Assembly (NCBI GenBank): GCA_023388075.1
Contig: JAEWGX010000101.1
Span: 1 to 63,516 of the forward strand
Origin: Pseudomonadota bacterium
GTDB taxonomy: Bacteria; Pseudomonadota; Gammaproteobacteria; Burkholderiales; Burkholderiaceae_E
Direction of reading: 5' to 3'
Length of the DNA: 63,516 nt
The notes below the pieces were generated by a model, which was given only the letters and a program-made list of their open reading frames with translations, searched no databases and was not told the DNA's origin. The stretch's first letter is position 1. Each line of letters opens with the position of its first letter. Below, in pieces: positions 8,372 to 16,376 of this stretch. A program made the translations under genes and the position numbers.

Positions 8372-9265
8372 CTACATCGGCTGGGGCGGTGGCCGCGTTC
8401 CGCCCGGCAGCGGCACGAAGTCGCGGTCGTCCCCAGGGGGCAGCCGGAACCTGCCGGCGAGCCAGTCGGCCTTCGCCTGCTCGATGCGTTCCTTGCGCGA
8501 AGATACGAAGTTCCACCAGATGTGCCGCACGCCAAGAACATCGCCGCCGAGCAGCATCAGCCGGGAGGGCTCCACCGCCTCGAGCGTCGCCGCGGATCGC
8601 GGCTGGAACACCAGCATCTTGCCGGCAAGGTACCGGGTGCCCTCGTGCTCCACGCTGCCGCGCGACACGAAAGCGGCGCCCTCGTCGTAGCCCTCGGGCA
8701 TCGCTACCCGCGCACCCGGCGCCATCTCGACATGCAGGTAGAAGAGCGGGGAATGGGTGACCGCCGGACTGGTGGAACCGTAGGCGCTGCCGGCGATCAG
8801 GCAGCCGGTAACGCCGTCCTCCTGCCAGCGCGGCAGCGACTCGGCCGGATGATGCGCGAAGGCGCAGCGATCCTCCTCGTTCGCCTCCGGCACCGCCACC
8901 CAGGCCTGGATGCCGTCCATGTGACCGCCCCGATCGCGCAGGCCGTCGAACCGCTCCGAATGGGAGATGCCGGATCCCGCGGTCATCCAGTTCAGCGCAC
9001 CCGGACGGATCACCTGCTCGACACCGGTGCTGTCGCGATGGGTCAGCTCGCCGTCGAACAGGTAGGTCACCGTCGACAGGCCGATGTGCGGGTGCGGACG
9101 CACGTCGATCGAGTGCGGCACCGGCGGAACCAGATCGTGCGGTCCCATCCGGTCAAAGAAGATGAACGGACCGACCATCCGCCGTTCGCGATACGGCAGC
9201 ACGCGGCCGACTTCGAAGCCGCCACCCAGGTCATGCAGCCGGGTCTCGATCACGCGTTCGAGCAC
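8372..9265 (-). CDS. Pirin family protein
   Basis: A 297-residue bicupin. The pirin signature is intact: RRMVGPFIFFDRMGPHD, then VRPHPHIGLSTVTYLFDGEL, then GISHSE. His residues in HPHIG and HSE, plus a glutamate, form the Fe site in known pirins, which act as quercetinase-like dioxygenases or redox-sensing regulators. The start codon is GTG at 9265 with GAGG about 6 bp upstream. It is preceded by only 8 bp by the 44-codon ORF at 9274-9408, so the two probably share one message. Cytoplasmic. Confidence 0.92.
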   Translation of the reverse strand: MLERVIETRLHDLGGGFEVGRVLPYRERRMVGPFIFFDRMGPHDLVPPVPHSIDVRPHPHIGLSTVTYLFDGELTHRDSTGVEQVIRPGALNWMTAGSGISHSERFDGLRDRGGHMDGIQAWVAVPEANEEDRCAFAHHPAESLPRWQEDGVTGCLIAGSAYGSTSPAVTHSPLFYLHVEMAPGARVAMPEGYDEGAAFVSRGSVEHEGTRYLAGKMLVFQPRSAATLEAVEPSRLMLLGGDVLGVRHIWWNFVSSRKERIEQAKADWLAGRFRLPPGDDRDFVPLPGGTRPPPQPM

Positions 9266-9273
9266 GGGACGCC

Positions 9274-9408
9274 TCAGAAGGGAATCCGGCCGCGGAGGAT
9301 GTCGCGGTACATCGCCCAGTGATAGAACTCGGCGAAGCCCTGGAAGCGTCCCTCGTCCGGGGACGTATTCGAGGCATCCCGGGCATCCTGGATTCGGGTG
9401 TCCTGCAT
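9274..9408 (-). CDS. Small protein (44 residues) upstream of pirin
   Basis: An ATG at 9408 is preceded by a near-perfect GGAGGA Shine-Dalgarno 4 bp away, followed by 44 codons and a stop 8 bp before the pirin GTG. The peptide has a polar first half (QDTRIQDARDASNTSPDEG) and an aromatic, basic second half with FAEFYHWAMYRDILRGRIPF, which could be a short amphipathic helix. No family recognised. The strong ribosome site and tight spacing argue that it is translated, perhaps as a leader or small partner. Confidence 0.5.
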   Translation of the reverse strand: MQDTRIQDARDASNTSPDEGRFQGFAEFYHWAMYRDILRGRIPF

Positions 9409-9500
9409 TCGATCCTCCACTATCGGCTGCGAGCGCCCAGCGGCGACGGCCCTGGAATCATGGCACGATTCGTCGTTGCGTGGCCATGGCAGGGACATGA

Positions 9501-9526
9501 GGAAGGGCAAGACGGAAGGGCAAGAC
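9501..9526. repeat. Perfect 13-bp tandem duplication
   Basis: GGAAGGGCAAGAC occurs twice head to tail (9501-9513 and 9514-9526), in the divergent gap between the small ORF/pirin unit and the methyltransferase gene. It could reflect replication slippage or a duplicated protein-binding site about 70 bp upstream of the methyltransferase start. Confidence 0.8.
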
Positions 9527-9589
9527 CCGGAGTGCCGGCCGGGATGCCAGTCGGTAGAGTCGTCGTTGTCCACTCGAAGGGAGGCAAGC

Positions 9590-10165
9590 ATGGATCTGTT
9601 CAGCCGCCAACTGGAATCGCCGATCGGGCCACTTCGCATCGCGGTCGACCTGCAGGGGCGCCTGCATCGGCTCTGGTTCCCGGCAACCGCGACGGGTGAA
9701 GTCCCGGTTGTGCTGCCGGCTTCGCCCGAGGCGATCGGCGCGACGGTTCCGGACCCGACCGCCGGGCGCGCGCTCGACGGTATCGCCCGGCGCCTCGATC
9801 GCTACTTCCGCGGCGAGCTCGACGCGATCGACGACATCGACGTCGCGCCGCGGGGCACCCCGCTGCAGGCCGCCGTCTGGAGCGCCGTGCGCCGGATTCC
9901 TCCCGGGCAGGTGACCTCCTACGGCGCGCTGGCCGTCCGGATCGGGCATGCCGACCGCCGCATGGCGCGCAGTGTCGGCATGGCCAACGCCGCCAACCCG
10001 GTCGCCATCGTGATCCCCTGCCATCGCGTGATCGGCAAGGACGGCAGCCTTCGCGGCTACGCCTGGGGCCTCGAGCGCAAGCGCTGGCTTCTCCAGCACG
10101 AGCGCGACCGGATCGCAGACGCGCGCGGCGCCCGGACGGACACCGGCGCTCCCGTCCTCGCGTGA
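9590..10165 (+). CDS. ogt: Methylated-DNA-[protein]-cysteine S-methyltransferase
   Basis: 191 residues. The suicide-acceptor motif IPCHRVI has its cysteine at residue 144; the recognition helix TSYGALAVRIGHADRRMARSVG (Tyr111 and the arginine finger) precedes it. The protein removes alkyl groups from O6-alkylguanine or O4-alkylthymine and is then inactivated. AAGGGAGG lies 5-6 bp before the ATG. The N-terminal ribonuclease-H-like domain is present, as in Ogt; there is no AraC or Ada metal domain in this polypeptide, but the next gene encodes an Ada-like metal domain, 15 bp downstream. Confidence 0.92.
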   Translation: MDLFSRQLESPIGPLRIAVDLQGRLHRLWFPATATGEVPVVLPASPEAIGATVPDPTAGRALDGIARRLDRYFRGELDAIDDIDVAPRGTPLQAAVWSAVRRIPPGQVTSYGALAVRIGHADRRMARSVGMANAANPVAIVIPCHRVIGKDGSLRGYAWGLERKRWLLQHERDRIADARGARTDTGAPVLA

Positions 10166-10180
10166 GGCAGGCGGCGCGCG

Positions 10181-10450
10181 ATGGGCGGCAGGCACTGGAT
10201 CGTGATCGGAGCGGACGGCAAACCTCGCGTGAGCACCACGCCGGGCACGCTCGGGGGCCATCGCCAGGGCCGCCGCTACGGAAGGCTCGACTGCCCTGCG
10301 GCGCTGCGGGCGATCGCGAGGGGCGGCTACGTGGCGCAACGCGTGTTCTTCCGCGACGAGGCGACGGCACGAGCCGCGGGCTACCGCCCCTGCGCGGTGT
10401 GCATGCCTCGAGCGTATGCCAACTGGAAGGCGGCGGCTGCGGTACGCTGA
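10181..10450 (+). CDS. Stand-alone Ada-type metal-binding domain protein
   Basis: 89 residues that match only the N-terminal Zn domain of Ada: YGRLDCPAAL..., then GYVAQRVFFRDEATARAAGYRPCAVCMP. Cys38, Cys71 and Cys74 align with Ada Cys38, Cys69 and Cys72, but the position of Cys42 is Leu, so a canonical four-Cys site is incomplete. In Ada, Cys38 accepts methyl groups from phosphotriesters and switches on DNA binding. The gene follows the methyltransferase by 15 bp, so the two Ada activities are encoded on separate proteins of one operon. Whether it repairs DNA or just binds it is unknown. Confidence 0.75.
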   Translation: MGGRHWIVIGADGKPRVSTTPGTLGGHRQGRRYGRLDCPAALRAIARGGYVAQRVFFRDEATARAAGYRPCAVCMPRAYANWKAAAAVR

Positions 10451-10460
10451 CGCTCCGGCA

Positions 10461-10769
10461 CTACAGCACGATCGCGGCGGCGCTCGCGACGAAGGCGAGA
10501 CCGGTCGTCGCCACCACCGCCCAGATCATGGCCGCGGGCGGTGCGCCTGGCATCTCGGATGCGGCAAGCTGCCTGCGCCGCAGCGCCCCGCAGGCCACCG
10601 TCATCGCCGCCGCAGCAAGCAACGCGACTCCGAGCGCGGTCGTCAGCGGGCTGCCGCCCTGCAACCCGGCACGCAAGGCGAGGAGCGCATTCACGAAGAC
10701 CGAGAGCCCGGTGCGAACCCAGGCCAACGCGGTGCGCTGCGCCTGCAGGCCGGGGTCTGGCGACGTCAT
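10461..10769 (-). CDS. DUF202 family membrane protein (downstream copy)
   Basis: 102 residues with the DUF202 opening LQAQRTALAWVRTGLSVFVNALLAL and three hydrophobic segments. Family members are small inner-membrane proteins of unknown role, usually found in pairs. The ATG at 10769 overlaps the stop of the preceding DUF202 gene (ATGA), so translation is coupled. Convergent with the Ada-domain gene, leaving only 10 bp between stops. Confidence 0.82.
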   Translation of the reverse strand: MTSPDPGLQAQRTALAWVRTGLSVFVNALLALRAGLQGGSPLTTALGVALLAAAAMTVACGALRRRQLAASEMPGAPPAAMIWAVVATTGLAFVASAAAIVL

Positions 10770-11119
10770 TGCAGCACGAGCAGCAGTGCGATCGCCGCCG
10801 CGACCGCCAGGCCGGAGGCCGCGAGCAGCGGCACGGTGATCGCGCCGGGGAGCGGGGCGCCCTGGCGCATGGCGAGCTCGATCGCCTTCCACCGACGATA
10901 CGCGCCGGCGCAGAGCGCGGCCGAAAGCACCGCGAGCGCCACGGCCAGCGCCACCACGGCACCTCGCGGCTCCCAACGGGTCACGAACTGCTCGAGCGCG
11001 ACCGCGCCGGCAAGCACCGCCAGCGCCGTGCGTATCCACGCGAGGAACGTCCTCTCGTTGGCGAGCGAGAACCGGTAGTCCGGCTCCGTGCCTTGCTGCT
11101 GCCAGCGCGGGCGTCTCAT
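10766..11119 (-). CDS. DUF202 family membrane protein (upstream copy)
   Basis: 117 residues: a short basic cytoplasmic N terminus (MRRPRWQQQG), the family motif FSLANERTFLAWIRTALAVLAGAVAL and three membrane spans. The two copies differ in sequence, consistent with an obligate hetero-pair. It overlaps the DUF3604 gene upstream and the second DUF202 gene downstream, each by ATGA, giving a three-gene coupled unit. Confidence 0.84.
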   Translation of the reverse strand: MRRPRWQQQGTEPDYRFSLANERTFLAWIRTALAVLAGAVALEQFVTRWEPRGAVVALAVALAVLSAALCAGAYRRWKAIELAMRQGAPLPGAITVPLLAASGLAVAAAIALLLVLQ

Positions 11120-13512
11120 GGGATGAGATAGATGGGGCTCGACCAGGCCAGGTGCCCGTCCTCGAAGGTGACGCGCACGTAGAGCGGATTGTCGACGCCC
11201 GGGCGGATGGCGATCGGCCGGTCCAGTTGCCAGCGCAGCGCGTCGTTCTGCCGAGGGAGCCTGAAGATCCGGATGCGGCGCCCGATGCCGCCTTCGACCG
11301 CGAGCACCGTGTCTTCGAAGCCGATGTCCGCGACGGCCAGGTCGGCCTGGACCAGCTTCGTGTCGATCCGCAGACGCCCTTCCACCGGATCCGCGAGGGT
11401 CGCATCGAAGCCGCCGAATCCGCCGGTGGTGAGCGCCTGCCAGCTCACGCCTTGCGTGCCGTCGGGCACGGCGCCGTCCACCGCGGTCGTACCGTTGGCC
11501 ATCAGGCGCTTGTCCAGGTTCCACAGGTTGACCGGCACAAGCCGCGTGAAGCTGTTGCCTTCGAGCGAGGCGCTGCCGTCCCAGACCGTCTGCCGGCCCC
11601 GGCCACGATACTCCGATCCTTCCCAGATCACCCGCACGCGCGCCGTCGACGACGGCGGCGGCACGCCCGCGTCCAGGAACGGACGCAGCGTCTCGAGCAC
11701 CTCGAGGCCGTTGCGGATCTCGATGCGCTCGATCGGCGCGCCCGCGGCCACGTCGATGGCGAGCCGCACCGTCCCGCCGTGGTATCGGACGATGTCGCCC
11801 ATCATCGCGTGATCGACCGGGCCCGCCACCTTGCCGCCGAGCGCCGGGTCGTCGGTGAAGAGCTCCGCCGGCGACTCGAAGCGCGCGCGCACGTCCAGGT
11901 GCACTCGCGACCCGGTCGTCGCGTAGTGATGGCGCCGGTGCAGCGCATCCAGCAACGCATCACGCGAGAGCTCGGGCGCGAGCAGGCAGGACAGGCCGCC
12001 GTAGGCGCCGAAGAGCGAGGCCCCCGGATGGCTCGCGCCGTGGCGGCCCTTGTGCCCGTCCGAGTTGGCCAGGATGCCGACGCGATAGCCCTGCCGGAAC
12101 GCATCCTCGACCAGCCACTCGAAGGTGCCCCAGTCCGAGTGCACCTCCACCGAGCGTTCGATTCGCGCGTCATGGGACATCGCGATGTCGGCATAGCGCC
12201 CGCCAATGTGGGCGAACACCACGCAGTTCTCGTCCTTCAACGCCTCGAACAGGTCGGCGGCGCTATGGGCGTCGGTCGCCGCATCCGAGAGATCCTCCAC
12301 CAGGCCGTGGTGCGATCGATGGATCTGCCGGCCCTCGTCGCGGAACAGTACGTTCCGGTCGCCGCCCAAACCGGTGTTCCCGGACCACTCGTAGCCGGGA
12401 AAGATGACGAAGCGGCCGTCCTCGTCGTACTCCGCGGTCAGCCGGTTGAGCTCGCGCCAGAAGTCCGAGGTGATCTGGAAGTCGTTGCCCTGGTGGCTCA
12501 TGGCATCCAGGAACGCGCGATCGCGCGCGAACTCGATCAGCTCGCGCGCCGAGTTGGTCCCGATGGTTTCCTCGGACTGCCCGTGCAGGTCCGCCCACCA
12601 CGGCAGGAGCGCCGCCTCTGGAACCACCCGCAGCGGGTTGGAGGCGCAAAGGCGCCTGCCGGCTTCGTCGAAGACCTCGATCACCAGCTCGCCAGGCGCG
12701 GCCACGGAAAGGCCCTCCACCCTCGAGGCATGCGTGCCGTCGGACACGTCGAGCCACTCCGGCAATCCCTGCACCGGGATCGAGGCGGCGAGTCGATAGC
12801 GCCCCGGCATGCGATGGCTCGGGTTTCCCCACCGGTCCTCGCCCTTGAAGCCCAGGCTGAAGGACTGGCCCGCGCGCCGCAGGGTCGGCAGCACCGCCTT
12901 CCAGGCGACCGGCGGGCCGGCCACGACGGCGATGGTCGGCGAGGCCGGCAGCTCGACGTAGTTGTAGGTGGCCCAGGGGTCGACCAGGACCTTGAACTCG
13001 AATGTCGGCTCGACGAATGTCTGCACCCGCATGCCCGGCGAGCCGAACCGCGCATCGCCCAGCCGTACCGTGATCGTGTCGCCCTCCCGCAGGAAGCCGC
13101 GCACCACCCGGATCATCAACGTCTTGTCCCACGGGCGCAGGTTGCGCTTGCCGTCGTACTCGAGCTGCAGCACCGCACCGTTGCTCGCCTCGGCGGTGAC
13201 GTAGTTCCACCCCGAGGGCTGGTCGAACTGCGGCCTGCCCATGTCGCTCGCGAAGCGATGCACGATCTTGAGGCTTCCCGTGTCGTCGATGCCGAAGTAG
13301 CCCGCGGTATACGTGAGCTCGAACGAGGCGAAGCTGCCGGCGACGAATTCGCCCGTCGGCGTGATGGTGGCCGAGCCCGCGCGCCCTGCCATGTAGGTGG
13401 AATGAGCGGCGTTGTGCCGGGCCTCGGTCGTGCCGGGCGAAGCGGTGGTGCGCTCGTGCGGACCAGTGGTGCGTTCCTGTCTCATCGTTGCGTACGGGCC
13501 CCTCCTGGGCAT
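11116..13512 (-). CDS. DUF3604 domain protein (PHP-like metal-dependent hydrolase fold)
   Basis: 798 residues. The first ~290 are beta-rich and resemble an accessory sandwich domain. DLHGQSEETIGTNSARELIEFARDRAFLDAMSHQGND opens the DUF3604 core, which looks like a PHP-type metallo-hydrolase; FPGYEWSG, VFAHIGG and ILANSDGHKGRHG supply further His/Asp ligands. A Ca-like beta domain follows to the C terminus. No signal peptide is evident, so location is unclear. The ATG at 13512 is the longest start and lacks a good ribosome site; ATGs at 13485 and 13392 are alternatives. Function of the family is unknown; it is often annotated as amidohydrolase- or phosphoesterase-like. Confidence 0.8.
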   Translation of the reverse strand: MPRRGPYATMRQERTTGPHERTTASPGTTEARHNAAHSTYMAGRAGSATITPTGEFVAGSFASFELTYTAGYFGIDDTGSLKIVHRFASDMGRPQFDQPSGWNYVTAEASNGAVLQLEYDGKRNLRPWDKTLMIRVVRGFLREGDTITVRLGDARFGSPGMRVQTFVEPTFEFKVLVDPWATYNYVELPASPTIAVVAGPPVAWKAVLPTLRRAGQSFSLGFKGEDRWGNPSHRMPGRYRLAASIPVQGLPEWLDVSDGTHASRVEGLSVAAPGELVIEVFDEAGRRLCASNPLRVVPEAALLPWWADLHGQSEETIGTNSARELIEFARDRAFLDAMSHQGNDFQITSDFWRELNRLTAEYDEDGRFVIFPGYEWSGNTGLGGDRNVLFRDEGRQIHRSHHGLVEDLSDAATDAHSAADLFEALKDENCVVFAHIGGRYADIAMSHDARIERSVEVHSDWGTFEWLVEDAFRQGYRVGILANSDGHKGRHGASHPGASLFGAYGGLSCLLAPELSRDALLDALHRRHHYATTGSRVHLDVRARFESPAELFTDDPALGGKVAGPVDHAMMGDIVRYHGGTVRLAIDVAAGAPIERIEIRNGLEVLETLRPFLDAGVPPPSSTARVRVIWEGSEYRGRGRQTVWDGSASLEGNSFTRLVPVNLWNLDKRLMANGTTAVDGAVPDGTQGVSWQALTTGGFGGFDATLADPVEGRLRIDTKLVQADLAVADIGFEDTVLAVEGGIGRRIRIFRLPRQNDALRWQLDRPIAIRPGVDNPLYVRVTFEDGHLAWSSPIYLIP

Positions 13513-13530
13513 CTCTTCGACTCGGCGCAG

Positions 13531-13667
13531 TCAGGCGCCTCGTCCTTCATTCAGGTAGGCCTCGACCGCCGCGTCGACATCCGCGTCGCGCACGAAGTCG
13601 CCCTCCGCATCGAGCGTGAGCGAGGCCGCGAGATGAAACCGCCCGCTCCCAGTATGACCACCCTCAT
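13531..13667 (-). pseudogene. Remnant of an SDR/epimerase gene with internal deletion and frameshift
   Basis: A strong Shine-Dalgarno (AGGGAGGGG) precedes an ATG at 13667 that encodes MRVVILGAGGF, the typical opening of an extended-SDR Rossmann fold. Within 15 codons the sense switches frame, and the other frame gives DADVDAAVEAYLNEGRGA and a stop at 13531. That tail resembles the C terminus of D-erythronate-dehydrogenase-like SDRs, which end in an ADADVDAIVRAYL-type helix. The simplest reading is that about 280 codons have been deleted from an NAD-dependent sugar-acid dehydrogenase. It is 137 bp, so no single frame spans it. Confidence 0.4.
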
Positions 13668-13947
13668 CGTCCCCTCCCTGGTCGCCGTGCGCGCCGCCGG
13701 TCCATGCGCGCACGGCCGGACGGCATGATAGCTGCCGGGAGGGCGCGCCGCCGCAGGAGGCCGGCCGGGCATCGTTCCGCTGCGTCGCCCCACGGACGCG
13801 CGATGTGGCCTGCCAGCCTCACCCGGGCTCCACTCGTCGGCCAGGCACCACATCGCGCGCCCCGCTGAAGGACCCTCCGGGTGTGAGGCAACAACGAGGG
13901 ACGGGCCGTTCCTTCCCGGGCCTCGCAGCGCCAAGGAAGTTCCGCCG
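13668..13947. other. Non-coding stretch between SDR remnant and small ORF
   Basis: About 280 bp of GC-rich sequence upstream of the SDR remnant (minus strand) and upstream of the 118-residue ORF (plus strand). It probably holds the old promoter of the remnant and the promoter of the next gene. No convincing hexamer pair, repeat or RNA was seen. Confidence 0.4.
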
Positions 13948-14304
13948 ATGTCCATGCCCTCGCCCGCCGAAGCCGCTCCGCGCGGCCAAGCCAACCGCAA
14001 GGCACTCGAGTTCCTCGCCGAAGCCGTCCAGCTCCTGCAGGCCAAGCCCTGCCAGCACCGGATGCACTTCACCGTCTACCGCAAGCTGCTCCAGGAGCTT
14101 CGTGCCGCGGTCGCGCAGCCGCGCGCTCGTCGCCACGCCGAACAGCTCGCGCTGACCCACCTGCCGATCGCCGAGGCGCTGGAGGACCTGATGCTGGACG
14201 CGATGCTCGCCCGGCGAGCGACGAAATGCCCGGAGCTCGAACGGCTGCTGGCCCGCCTTGCCGGCGCCGCGCCCGGACCGACGGGCGGCGCCGCGTCGCC
14301 GTAG
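13948..14304 (+). CDS. Hypothetical protein, helical, Leu/Ala-rich
   Basis: 118 residues, predicted all-helical: an N-terminal flexible 15 residues, then KALEFLAEAVQLLQAKPCQHRMHFTVYRKLLQELRAAV and EQLALTHLPIAEALEDLMLDAMLARRA. No transmembrane segment or signal. A weak AGGAAG ribosome site lies 9-10 bp before the ATG. Codon usage fits the neighbours. Convergent with the SDR gene, 12 bp between stops. Family not recognised. Confidence 0.55.
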   Translation: MSMPSPAEAAPRGQANRKALEFLAEAVQLLQAKPCQHRMHFTVYRKLLQELRAAVAQPRARRHAEQLALTHLPIAEALEDLMLDAMLARRATKCPELERLLARLAGAAPGPTGGAASP

Positions 14305-14316
14305 GAGCCTGCGCCC

Positions 14317-15069
14317 TCAGCGGGCGGTGTATCCGCCGTCCACCAGATGCTGCGATCCGGTGATGAAGCCGGCCCGGTCCGAGAGCAGGAAGAGCGCGAG
14401 CTCGGTCACCTCCTCCGAGGTGCCCAACCGACCCATCGGGTGCAGGCTCACCAGCCCGTCGTAGACCTCCTTCGGGAGGTTCGAGAGCAGGGGCGTATCG
14501 ATGTACCCCGGGTGGATCGAGTTGATCCGCACGCCGCTGGCGGCATACGACAGCGCCGCGGCCTTGGTGAGGCCGGCCACGCCGTGCTTGGCCGCGACGT
14601 ACGGTCCGGCGTTGGCGTCCCCCACCACGCCAAGGATGGAAGACATGTTGAGGATGGACCCGCCTCCGGCGGCGATCATCGCCGGGATCTCGTAGCGCAT
14701 GGCATAGAAGATGGAGTGCAGGTTGACCTCCATCAGGTGGCGGTAGGCATCGATCTCGATCTCCGCGAGCGGACCGAGCGGGCCGCCGATGCCGGCGTTG
14801 TTGAAGGCGACGTGCAGCGCGCCGAAGCGCGACACCGCGGTGTCGACCAGCGACCTCACCGCTTCCGGGTCCGCCGCGTTGCCCGCCACGGCGATGGCCG
14901 TCCCGCCAGCCGCGCCGATGGCGTCGGCCACGGCCTGGCATGCCTGTGGCCCGATGTCGTTCACCACCACGTTGGCGCCGCGCGCCGCCAGTGCGATCGC
15001 CGCCGCCTTGCCGATACCTGAACCGCCACCGGTCACGATCGCGGTCTTTCCCTCGAAGTCCCTGTCCAT
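14317..15069 (-). CDS. SDR family NAD(P)-dependent oxidoreductase
   Basis: 250 residues from the ATG at 15069, which has a GGAG site 5 bp upstream. Classical SDR features are all visible: TGGGSGIG cofactor loop near residue 13, NNAG at about 85, catalytic Ser in NMSSILG and the YVAAK motif (Tyr and Lys). C-terminal GSQHLVDGGYTAR is typical of 3-ketoacyl-ACP-reductase-like SDRs. Likely a cytoplasmic alcohol/ketone dehydrogenase; specificity unknown. Divergent from the diguanylate cyclase. Confidence 0.9.
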   Translation of the reverse strand: MDRDFEGKTAIVTGGGSGIGKAAAIALAARGANVVVNDIGPQACQAVADAIGAAGGTAIAVAGNAADPEAVRSLVDTAVSRFGALHVAFNNAGIGGPLGPLAEIEIDAYRHLMEVNLHSIFYAMRYEIPAMIAAGGGSILNMSSILGVVGDANAGPYVAAKHGVAGLTKAAALSYAASGVRINSIHPGYIDTPLLSNLPKEVYDGLVSLHPMGRLGTSEEVTELALFLLSDRAGFITGSQHLVDGGYTAR

Positions 15070-15232
15070 GGCGTCTCCATTGTCGAATTGGCCCCGGAGT
15101 CGGACGCGCCTGTTCGTCCAGCCCAGGCCACGATGATCCCATGGTCCGCGGCGAACCGGCGTTTGGCATCCCGCGACGAAGGGCAACTAGAATGGCGACG
15201 TCCGAGGTTAAGCCGTTGGAGCGACCCGACGC

Positions 15233-16360
15233 TTGGCAGCTGTACTCGTCCCTGACCCTAAGCAGGACCGGCGCAAGCGCTTCGTGGCGTTCTCGCTGGT
15301 CACGCACGGCTTCAACGTGCTGTGCCTGGCGCTCATCGTGGTGCAGGGCTGGCTCGCGCTTCATCATCTGCTCGCCTTCACCGTGTTCGCGCTGGGCGGG
15401 GCCGGAGCCTTCTACTACATCGTGCATCGCGGCTGGAACCTGCGCCTGCGCGATCCTTCGCTCGTCTTCGCCCAGCTCGTCTTCGGGATCACGCTCGCCT
15501 TTGCGACCATGACCCAGATGGAATCGGTCGTCGGCCGGGGCCTGTTCGCCCTGAGCGGCATGGTCTCCATCTCGTACGCGGCCAGCGCGCTGGACCGGCG
15601 TCATCTGCTGGCCCTGATGGGTCTCAGCTCGCTCGAAGCCTTGCTGATGACCGGATACGTCATCCGCGGGCTCGACGCCGACGCCCGGATGGCCGAGCTG
15701 GTGCTGCTGGCAGTGCTCCTTGGCGTGGCCCTGCAGGTTTGTCTCTACGGCAGCGTCCAGGCGGCACTGCGCACCAAGATCCGCGAGCGAACCGAATCGC
15801 TGGACCGGGCGATGCACGAGCTGCGCATCGCCAATGCCGCGCTTGCCTCGGAACGCGACGCGGCCGCCAGCCGCGCCAGCCGCGACGAGCTCACGGGCAT
15901 CTTCAACCGCCGTCACCTCGAGGCCGAGCTCGCGGTCCAGATCGCGCGCGCCAACCGGCGCGGGTCGCCGCTCACCGTGGCGCTGCTCGATATCGACCAC
16001 TTCAAGCGGATCAACGACCTCTTCGGACATGGCGTCGGCGACCAGGCCCTGCGCCATGTCGCCGACGTCATGCGCCGCAACATCCGCAGCGGGGATGTCC
16101 TGGGCCGCTACGGCGGCGAGGAGTTCCTGCTGATCATGCCGGATACCGAGGCGACCAGCGCCGCCGTGCTGTGCAACCGCCTGCGGGATGCCGTGCGGGC
16201 GTCGAGACCGGAGTCCCTGAGCGAGGACCGCCCGCTCACGATCTCCGGAGGGCTTGCGCAGCTTGGCAGGGCCGAAAGCCGCGAGGACCTCATCCAGCGG
16301 GCGGACGTCGCGCTCTACCGTGCAAAGGCGGAGGGGCGGGACCGGATCGTCGCGGGATGA
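15233..16360 (+). CDS. Membrane-bound diguanylate cyclase (GGDEF)
   Basis: 375 residues. Five or six hydrophobic segments (residues about 15-175) form a membrane sensor, followed by a coiled linker (RERTESLDRAMHELRIANAAL) and a complete GGDEF domain. The active-site motif is GGEEF at residues 294-298, and the inhibitory I-site RSGD lies five residues before it, so both catalysis and product inhibition are predicted. The start is taken as TTG at 15233: an in-frame TAA at 15209 rules out anything longer, and GTG at 15284 is the alternative. Makes c-di-GMP for biofilm or motility control. Confidence 0.87.
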   Translation: MAAVLVPDPKQDRRKRFVAFSLVTHGFNVLCLALIVVQGWLALHHLLAFTVFALGGAGAFYYIVHRGWNLRLRDPSLVFAQLVFGITLAFATMTQMESVVGRGLFALSGMVSISYAASALDRRHLLALMGLSSLEALLMTGYVIRGLDADARMAELVLLAVLLGVALQVCLYGSVQAALRTKIRERTESLDRAMHELRIANAALASERDAAASRASRDELTGIFNRRHLEAELAVQIARANRRGSPLTVALLDIDHFKRINDLFGHGVGDQALRHVADVMRRNIRSGDVLGRYGGEEFLLIMPDTEATSAAVLCNRLRDAVRASRPESLSEDRPLTISGGLAQLGRAESREDLIQRADVALYRAKAEGRDRIVAG

Positions 16361-16376
16361 TCCGGAACGCGGCCGC

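Noticed and set aside
11152..13728. 858-codon plus-strand frame opposite the DUF3604 gene
   Set aside because: Same codon-shadow effect; no ribosome site or domain, and DUF3604 motifs are on the minus strand.
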